Part shown: one piece after another, positions 6,401 to 8,815 of the stretch
Layout of the letters: every line of letters begins with the position of its first letter
Position numbering within the stretch: position 1 is the stretch's first letter
Translations under genes and position numbers: made by a program
Notes under the pieces: model-generated
What the model saw: the letters and a program-made list of their open reading frames with translations, nothing else
What the model was told of the DNA's origin: nothing
The model's database searches: none
Origin: Myxococcales bacterium UBA5297
Lineage (GTDB): Bacteria; Myxococcota; Myxococcia; Myxococcales; UBA5297
Length of the DNA: 8,815 nucleotides
Reading direction: 5' to 3'
NCBI GenBank assembly: GCA_002408385.1
Contig: DHSB01000213.1
Coordinates: 1-8,815, forward strand

Positions 6401-8689
6401 GGCCGGTTCGTGGCCATCTCCGACTTCCTCATCGGCAAGTCGCCCAGCGATCAGGTCGCCTGGGCGCCCTCGCTGGTGAAGCGGGCCTCGGATCTCTTCG
6501 AGGAGGCCCGTGGCCACTTCCTCGAGCGCCTGGAGCGGCAGACACAGGTGCTCAAGTCCCAAGCCGAGCTCGAGGCCGAGCTGGAGGCCATTCGCCAGGG
6601 CTACGGCGAGAAGATCTGCAACTTCTGCTCGCGCGACGATCTCTCCTGCCGCGACATCCTCGAGCAGTGGCCGGACTTCGACCCCAACAACTGCTTCATC
6701 CGCCGAACCGCCCCCATCTGCCAGGTGGACCGCATGGCCTTCAACGCCTTGCTGAGCAAGGAGCAGGTGCGCTTCCGCATGTGCCTGGTCGGGGAAATGA
6801 GGCGCCGCGCCGGACCCGCGGTCGGCTTCAGCGAAGGGGACCTCAACTCGATCGCCGATAACTTCGAGAGCTGTGAGATCACCTATCCAGCGGCCTGCCC
6901 CGGTGGAGGCGGCCGCTGCGTGCGCGGGGTGGTCGGCGGGCGCACGTACATCGGCGCGATAAGCGTGGATGGCCTGCGCTACGTGTCGGGCCTGACCGGG
7001 GCGCCCACGCGCGTCGTCGAGGACGCGACCAACGCCTGCCTCGACAAGCACGCCGGTCTCGATCCCAGCCTGCCGAGCCTGGACGACCTGCCCAACACCC
7101 CGGTTTCGCTCAGCGAGTGCTACACGGGCGCCATCGGCGAAGCGGTGCTCGCGCTGCGCGCCGCGGTCCGGGACGTCGAGATAGCCCGCTCCGAGCTGGC
7201 CGAATTCCAGGACCGCTACGACATCGCCATGGAGAGCTGCCTGCAGTTGCAGCTCGGCAACGACAAGCTCGCCGAGGCACGCGCGAAGCACTCCGTCACG
7301 ATGAGCGACCTGCGGCAAGCCAAGCAGATCGCCGACACCTTTGCCTTGGCCTTCGCCGCCGTGAAGGACTGCGCCTCGGGAGGGGACACTGACGAGCCGT
7401 GGACCTTCGGCATCGTCTGCCCGGCGGCCGCGGGCGAAGCCATCGCGGCGGGCGTCGCCTTGGATTTCTCCAACAAGATGGAGGCCGCTCAGGAGGCTCA
7501 CGAAGCCCTGCTCGAGAGCCTGGCAAGCGAGACCGCCGAGGCTCAGTGCTTCAAAGACGCCGAGATGGAGCTGGTGGGCCAGAAGACCGCGGCGTTGCGC
7601 ATCGAGCGGGTGGCGCACGAGCTGGAGAGCACCACCTTCAGCATCAACGAGCTGAAGTCGAGCGCCGCAGGGTACTTCGAGGAGGGACAAGCCGCGCTCG
7701 AAGCTGCACGCGCCCGCTACGTCGCTCCGCTCACCCACGACCTGTGGCTCGACGAGACCCTCGATGCCTTCCTGCGCGAGATGCGCCTGGCGCGCCGGGC
7801 GGTCTATCTCGCCGTGCGCGCGGTGGAATACGAAACCCAGCAGTCGCTGGCAGCGCGCGACACCACGTTGCTCGCTCCGACGCCCGAGGACCTGCACAGG
7901 GTGCTCCAGGACCTCTGGACCACCGCCGCGACGCGCGGGGTCGACGGCAAGCGCCCCACCGACCTCAAGGTCGTGTTGAGCCTGCGCAGCCACCTGTTGC
8001 AGATCTCCGATGCCTCGCAGCAGCCTCCGGGCTGGCAGGCGCTCTCCGAGATCGAGCGGTTCAGGCTGCTGCTGCAATCCGAGCAGTATGCCGTCTACGA
8101 CGACAGCGGCAGCTATCTCGGCCAGCGCATTCCGTTCGCGCTCGCGCCGTTGGGCGCCATCGGCCTCGGCCAGGTTCAGGGTATCCCGGTCCTCGCCGCA
8201 GCGGACTGCGCGGAGAGGCTCTGGTCGGTCAATGCCTCGATCCTCGGCAGCGACAAGCTCTTCCGCGGGGACTCGCCGTCGTTCACCCGCCTCGAGCTGC
8301 TCAAGAGCAACTCCTTCTACAGCCAGTGGTGCGACGGACGGGGGCGCGCCACCCCCTTCCAGACCGCTTCGGTCCGCCCCTCGCGCAACCTGTTCCGCGA
8401 TCCCGAGTACGGCAGCAACGTCGGGGGCGACTCCTTCGGGGCGAAAGCGCCGCGCGACGTCGAGACCCGGGCCCGCATCGAGGCCTTCTTCAACGTCGCC
8501 CGCGCCGATCTCGAAAAGGACGACTACGCCAACGGCGAGACCAGCGAGCTGGCCGCGCGTGGCCTGTACGGCTCCTACGCCCTGTTCGTGCCCGCCGAGG
8601 TTCTGGCGCTCAAAGGCAAGGCCGGTCTGATGCTCAACGAGGTGGACGACATCTTGTTGCGCTTCGACTACGTCTCGGTCGCGCGCTGA
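3500..8689 (+). CDS. Giant Cys-rich, coiled-coil predicted lipoprotein of unknown function
   Basis: 1,729 residues, second gene of the operon. I do not recognise a named family. Residues 1-27 are a signal peptide (core LGVVLLALLFAGSGC; Cys27 the likely lipid site, lipobox weak with Gly at -3). Residues 42-93 are a Cys-rich module (pattern CRLDEHCPCGAHCELGRC then DCVEGRCDLFGRC), probably disulfide-bonded. Residues 100-400 look beta-rich; 400-995 are mixed helix and strand with scattered Cys. Helical, Glu/Leu/Ala-rich coiled-coil stretches lie at about 995-1035, 1212-1290 and 1322-1405. A Cys cluster (nine Cys, 1040-1140) lies between the first and second, and a hydrophobic stretch (about 1301-1322, Cys1307 inside) between the second and third. 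The C-terminal 315 residues include RAVYLAVRAVEYETQQSL and end in VDDILLRFDYVSVAR, which faintly recalls the C-terminal region of Tc-toxin TcA subunits. The frame is open further upstream, but the Shine-Dalgarno and signal peptide fix the start at 3500. Probably envelope-anchored and acting with the upstream protein. Confidence 0.88.
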   Translation: MSCLFKRWQCPALGVVLLALLFAGSGCSCGEPESEGEKPSSCTRDSALIAEARSCRLDEHCPCGAHCELGRCMASCASDSDCVEGRCDLFGRCVDTDPSTGRIAPLSPAGKVKVVLTSPPLVNLGEASAERALRFRVDAAARTTARTVADPGLEVSCGDGSFGSECSIEQAAPDAELSVAVRSTAALAGPGLGVRVFAGDDMASVTLTGQPIGGRTPVAEDALTSGLYEGSAILTAVGIADDASAPTRAPPLGLEIPLTGQVHFEGGSGVLALEEPLSPMRVLLPASADRWVGALSGTSAAGTVDFPSFRYLEGDAVGSPVQVLLEAPAAEWTAAGESLRFSLETRFAGVLIGNRKPKLVWAVHLARTGDLPEGALAPAVSADEQLGAGMAASRGLNRLLWEGAVAHAVAPNPSDVAQMSPEEKRELLSTFGRSGQSGTLYACGLSSAAVNVLARFALEDTWKIRAPWGDARRPPSELIASGGPLLARLAAPYALADLLATSAELVVDSRLSPREMPCAAGFAPARAEFASPACGVNEVTYVLGDFDYCEAMAESYGCEVAAAEGSEMIVNVSVTFEDAGAGGSSCVQTKSDIAIPGQVRRVCRLPLAPAPCAEMAACWDGPAGFGRDSVRAPFLVADALSVSGDLRCGAGSSRSFAWDSDANAELPASSSDRLNLKRLLEACRLDSARVLEPPPSGGSSYGNGLAALFDSFGCVDRARMLFAMGVAGEPDRQRALSPASPVIPRSSVLFERLVQRWLSHHGMLAREAAEAERMADLLRRSGEVNVPPEVEEVLAESLSGWNLLLHPRFATPIVELPAEALVDPDYRPRVVNADLPREQAQDQMLALPVTMARTLDAQLALIDSDLETAALRGDRTALARSGQVLRYAGLLLPFAAELDARARERVAAEGGPDPIWAGALDAAIDAADTRVARVLTSARAIALGENPLGISEKDLPLYFFGDEAGANGRFVAISDFLIGKSPSDQVAWAPSLVKRASDLFEEARGHFLERLERQTQVLKSQAELEAELEAIRQGYGEKICNFCSRDDLSCRDILEQWPDFDPNNCFIRRTAPICQVDRMAFNALLSKEQVRFRMCLVGEMRRRAGPAVGFSEGDLNSIADNFESCEITYPAACPGGGGRCVRGVVGGRTYIGAISVDGLRYVSGLTGAPTRVVEDATNACLDKHAGLDPSLPSLDDLPNTPVSLSECYTGAIGEAVLALRAAVRDVEIARSELAEFQDRYDIAMESCLQLQLGNDKLAEARAKHSVTMSDLRQAKQIADTFALAFAAVKDCASGGDTDEPWTFGIVCPAAAGEAIAAGVALDFSNKMEAAQEAHEALLESLASETAEAQCFKDAEMELVGQKTAALRIERVAHELESTTFSINELKSSAAGYFEEGQAALEAARARYVAPLTHDLWLDETLDAFLREMRLARRAVYLAVRAVEYETQQSLAARDTTLLAPTPEDLHRVLQDLWTTAATRGVDGKRPTDLKVVLSLRSHLLQISDASQQPPGWQALSEIERFRLLLQSEQYAVYDDSGSYLGQRIPFALAPLGAIGLGQVQGIPVLAAADCAERLWSVNASILGSDKLFRGDSPSFTRLELLKSNSFYSQWCDGRGRATPFQTASVRPSRNLFRDPEYGSNVGGDSFGAKAPRDVETRARIEAFFNVARADLEKDDYANGETSELAARGLYGSYALFVPAEVLALKGKAGLMLNEVDDILLRFDYVSVAR

Positions 8690-8698
8690 AGCAGGGTC

Positions 8699-8733
8699 GG
8701 GGTTCCCGGCGGCCGAGCGCCGCCGGGAGCCCC
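8699..8733 (+). terminator. Strong hairpin at the operon end, probable terminator
   Basis: Arms 8699-8712 (GGGGTTCCCGGCGG) and 8720-8733 (CCGCCGGGAGCCCC) pair over 14 bp with a single G-T wobble; 8713 and 8719 add a fifteenth pair, leaving a 5-base loop. It starts 9 bases after the stop codon of the giant lipoprotein gene. There is no T-tract, which is common in very GC-rich genomes, so termination is likely but not certain. Confidence 0.65.
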
Positions 8734-8738
8734 CAGCT

Positions 8739-8765
8739 CTCGCGAGATGCCGCCCGCATCGCGAG
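8739..8765. repeat. Second hairpin downstream of the operon
   Basis: CTCGCG (8739-8744) and ATGC (8747-8750), separated by a bulged AG, pair with GCAT (8756-8759) and CGCGAG (8760-8765) around a 5-base loop. CTCGCGAG at 8739-8746 is also a perfect palindrome. The role is unknown. Confidence 0.4.
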
Positions 8766-8776
8766 GCGGGGTGCAG

Positions 8777-8793
8777 CGGCGAGCGACTCGCCG
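8777..8793. repeat. Third small hairpin downstream of the operon
   Basis: CGGCGAG (8777-8783) and CTCGCCG (8787-8793) are exact reverse complements around a 3-base loop (CGA). It is the third hairpin within 95 bases after the terminator-like stem. The role is unknown, and short GC-rich stems arise easily by chance in this genome. Confidence 0.35.
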
Positions 8794-8815
8794 ATCCGCA
8801 GCTTGTAGCGTGCCT

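Noticed and set aside
2531..8077. 1,848-codon open reading frame on the minus strand
   Set aside because: It mirrors the giant lipoprotein gene in exact codon register and stays open because the sense gene avoids TTA, CTA and TCA. It begins at a TTG, has no recognisable domain, and its proline-rich end is the reverse of the glycine codons of the upstream gene.
8690..8815. Possible end of a convergent gene on the minus strand
   Set aside because: Some minus-strand frames are open, but the stretch is short, lacks a recognisable protein and is full of hairpins. There is not enough in the window to support a gene.

Overview
The window is very GC-rich and comes from a bacterium. The codon use, the long exported Cys-rich lipoproteins, the MopE-type metal-binding repeats and the glycine-rich surface protein together suggest a myxobacterium or another member of the Myxococcota. 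That assignment is inferred from style; no taxonomic marker gene is present.

Layout, left to right. (1) 1-462: the C-terminal DNA-binding half of an AraC-family regulator, cut off by the left window edge. A perfect 9-bp hairpin follows its stop codon. (2) 463-1082: a 620-base region without an intact gene. It holds a decayed second copy of the AraC helix-turn-helix end (about 609-735, broken by a one-base deletion), an imperfect long inverted repeat (839-913), and the leader and Shine-Dalgarno of the next gene. (3) 1083-3488: an 801-residue predicted lipoprotein with four MopE-type Asp/Cys metal-binding repeats, a DUF1565/right-handed beta-helix-like segment, and a long glycine-rich, partly collagen-like tail. 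(4) 3500-8689: a 1,729-residue predicted lipoprotein with an N-terminal Cys-rich module, a large unrecognised middle, long coiled coils around a hydrophobic segment, and a C-terminal region faintly like the end of Tc-toxin TcA subunits. (5) 8690-8815: a strong 14-15-bp hairpin and two smaller hairpins, probably the end of the transcription unit.

The two large genes are almost certainly one operon: only 11 bases separate them, and the Shine-Dalgarno of the second overlaps the stop codon of the first. Both proteins look exported and lipid-anchored and both are rich in cysteine, so they probably act together at the cell envelope or surface. What they do is unknown. The pairing of a metal-binding, glycine-rich surface protein with a giant coiled-coil lipoprotein is the best candidate in this window for an undescribed system, but nothing in the sequence proves a shared function. 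The AraC regulator is upstream on the same strand, but its link to the operon is not shown.
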